A stretch of DNA of 64,000 bases. It comes from Terriglobus sp. RCC_193 (GTDB lineage: Bacteria > Acidobacteriota > Terriglobia > Terriglobales > Acidobacteriaceae). A model generated the notes under the pieces. It was given only the letters and a program-made list of their open reading frames with translations, did not search any database and was not told the origin of the DNA. The translations under genes were made by a program, and so were the position numbers. The stretch is from positions 1,860,001-1,924,000 of the forward strand of contig NZ_JBFUPK010000001.1 in NCBI RefSeq assembly GCF_041355105.1, in the 5' to 3' direction. This document shows, piece by piece, positions 62,595-64,000 of the stretch (within the stretch, counting starts at the first letter, position 1; each line of letters starts with the position of its first letter).

Positions 62595-62933
62595 CTAGCT
62601 CGTTTGCAGATCGAAAATCTTTTCCATGGGAAGCCACTTTGCGCTGGCGTCGGCTCCGGGATCGCTCTGCTGATACTTCGCCATCTCCGACTCCCACCGC
62701 ATAACCACAGGGTTGGCGCGGTCCATCTCTGCCTTGCGCTCCATGGTGAAATCATCGGTGGTCTCCATGATCATGACCATGCGGTAGCCATCACGGAAGA
62801 TCTGCATACCGGTCACTCCGGCAGCACGGATGGACTCCAGAATCTCTGGCCACACGGCCGCATGACGCTGCACATACTCTTCCATCAACACGGGATCGGG
62901 CCGCATCTTCAACGTCAGACAAAAGCGCTGCAT
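62595..62933 (-). CDS. rhaM: L-rhamnose mutarotase
   Basis: This 112-aa dimeric alpha/beta-barrel protein has the family pattern EYVQRHAAVWPEI (Tyr20, His24) with FRDGYRMVMIMET and a late Trp-rich VMRWESEMAKY. It interconverts anomers of L-rhamnose or the similar L-fucose. Its neighbours favour a deoxysugar pathway. It is divergent from the lactonase gene, with a 93-nt gap. Confidence 0.9.
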   Translation of the reverse strand: MQRFCLTLKMRPDPVLMEEYVQRHAAVWPEILESIRAAGVTGMQIFRDGYRMVMIMETTDDFTMERKAEMDRANPVVMRWESEMAKYQQSDPGADASAKWLPMEKIFDLQTS

Positions 62934-63026
62934 CTGTACCCTCGTCTTTCTTGTACGTCTCAGTGTTTAACATTCTGCGGGCCTGCGGGACAATCGGCCT
63001 ACTGAATTGCTATCCTCATCCTCCGC

Positions 63027-63881
63027 ATGACGGAGACCGACTACTCGCAGCGAATTGATAGCCACCACCACCTCTGGCACTACACGCCAGAGGAATACGG
63101 CTGGATTGGCGATGACATGGCGCCACTGCGCCGCGATTTTCTGTTGGATGATCTGCGACGAGAGCTGGCTGATACGGGCGTGGATGGCACCGTTGCTGTG
63201 CAGGCACGACAGACCTTGGAAGAGACACAGTGGCTGCTGGAACTTGCAGAGGGTGATAACTCGCCTGTTCGCGGTGTTGTGGGATGGCTTCCCATTGCGA
63301 GCACTCGCTTCCCCGCTGTCCTGGAGTCCTTTCGTGACTCTAAACACTTATGCGGATTGCGACACATTGTGCAGGCGGAACGTCCGGGATTTCTGGATGG
63401 CGATGCCTTCAACCAGGGCATCGCTCATCTGCGGGACACGGGGCTGGTCTATGACATCCTCATCTACGCACGCCAACTGGAAGAAGCCACGCGTTTCGTA
63501 GACCGTCATCCGGCGCAGTCGTTTGTGCTGGATCATATCGCCAAGCCGGATATCCGCAATCATGGTTTTGCCGCATGGGCAAAGGCTTTTCGCGAACTTG
63601 CGCGACGTGACAACGTTTCCTGCAAACTCTCCGGCATGGTTACAGAAACCGACTGGAACCATTGGTCGTCTGCGGAACTGCATCCTTATTTCGAAACTGC
63701 GGTGGAAGCATTCAGCCCGAATCGACTCATGATGGGTACGGACTGGCCTGTGCTTACCGTTGGCTGCACCTATTCCGGTTGGTGGAAGACGGTAGAAGAT
63801 TGGATCGCTGCTCTGAGTTCGCAGGAGCGCAACATGATTCTGGGCGGAACTGCTACACGCGTTTACGAATTACGATCTTGA
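63027..63881 (+). CDS. Amidohydrolase, L-fucono-/L-rhamnono-lactonase-like
   Basis: This 284-aa TIM-barrel protein starts with the metal motif IDSHHHLWHY. It has GLRHIVQAERPGFLDGDAFN, VLDHIAKPDI and MGTDWPV, the pattern of L-fuconolactonase/L-rhamnono-1,4-lactonase. These open the lactone made by sugar dehydrogenases in the non-phosphorylating deoxysugar route. The mutarotase gene beside it supports this. Confidence 0.85.
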   Translation: MTETDYSQRIDSHHHLWHYTPEEYGWIGDDMAPLRRDFLLDDLRRELADTGVDGTVAVQARQTLEETQWLLELAEGDNSPVRGVVGWLPIASTRFPAVLESFRDSKHLCGLRHIVQAERPGFLDGDAFNQGIAHLRDTGLVYDILIYARQLEEATRFVDRHPAQSFVLDHIAKPDIRNHGFAAWAKAFRELARRDNVSCKLSGMVTETDWNHWSSAELHPYFETAVEAFSPNRLMMGTDWPVLTVGCTYSGWWKTVEDWIAALSSQERNMILGGTATRVYELRS

Positions 63882-63935
63882 ACGCCCTCGTAAGAACAAA
63901 TATGTTGCACCTTTGATCATTTCCAGGGAGAAACC

Positions 63936-64000
63936 ATGGCATTTGCAAGTCAGCTTCCCGAATCCCGGCAGGATAACTCCGGCGCACCGCTGCTGCCGGC
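63936..64000 (+). CDS. Partial CDS at window end, unidentified
   Basis: An ATG at 63936 follows AGGGAG. The first 21 codons read MAFASQLPESRQ..., too little to classify. Position 54 nt after the lactonase, in a deoxysugar cluster, fits a permease or dehydrogenase of the same pathway. This is inference only. Confidence 0.55.
   Translation, partial: MAFASQLPESRQDNSGAPLLP

Overview
The window looks like chromosomal DNA of a soil-type Acidobacteriota, most likely class Terriglobia (Granulicella/Terriglobus/Edaphobacter relatives). This is inferred from gene content, not from a marker gene: a GWxTD-domain protein, a PadR regulator with a long MacB-like (ADOP-type) permease, a secreted carboxypeptidase-regulatory-like protein ending in a barrel-like C-terminus, a DUF3106 protein, a CysO/MoeZ-like fusion, and many GC-rich intergenic palindromes. 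There is no rRNA, CRISPR array, transposase, phage gene or replication origin. One tRNA (Lys, anticodon CTT) is present. Genes are densely packed on both strands, with frequent 1-4 nt overlaps.

Layout. 0-4 kb: a partial SDR gene divergent from a TetR regulator, tRNA-Lys, and a secreted CarboxypepD_reg-like protein. 4-11 kb: a GWxTD protein, an RND/HlyD adaptor with a MacB-type ATPase but no permease, and a glycosyltransferase/PAS-histidine-kinase pair. 11-13.4 kb: DUF374 acyltransferase, site-2 protease and trpS. 13.4-17.2 kb: an oxidative pentose (Weimberg/Dahms-type) module made of a GntR regulator, a YagF-type sugar-acid dehydratase and a 2-keto-3-deoxy-pentonate dehydratase. It is followed by about 750 bp of repeats and hairpins. 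17.9-27 kb: PcaD-like hydrolase, TonB_C-domain protein, CocE/NonD hydrolase, an M20 peptidase-mobA-mlaF operon, a methyltransferase and a trans-sulfuration enzyme.

27-32.4 kb: a complete MdtNOP-like efflux operon (TolC family, YtcA, HlyD, FUSC) divergent from a TetR regulator, with three copies of a 15-bp palindromic operator in the shared promoter. 32.4-37 kb: a sugar-phosphate cluster (PfkB kinase, SIS isomerase/deaminase, amidohydrolase, phosphofructokinase). 37-39 kb: rfbF-rfbG for CDP-4-keto-6-deoxyglucose. 39-41.4 kb: an ECF sigma factor, a small membrane protein and a DUF3106 protein. 41.6-50.7 kb: a thioredoxin-like protein, a flavin reductase/MarR pair, scpA and scpB (separated by inserted cytochrome P460 and macro-domain genes), adhP, rluB and an aldo/keto reductase.

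50.7-56.7 kb: AraC regulator, ADOP permease with PadR under a perfect 27-nt palindrome, and pyrG. 56.9-58.9 kb holds the most interesting system. A JAMM/Mec-like protease lies next to a single protein that fuses a CysO/MoaD-like ubiquitin-fold sulfur carrier, a MoeB/E1 adenylyltransferase and a rhodanese. The carrier's Gly-Gly is internal, so the neighbouring JAMM protease is a natural candidate to free it. 59-64 kb: two SnoaL-like proteins, a secreted DsrE-like protein, a basic DUF6496-like protein, a nucleotide pyrophosphatase-like enzyme, and a deoxysugar (L-fucose/L-rhamnose) cluster that runs off the window end.
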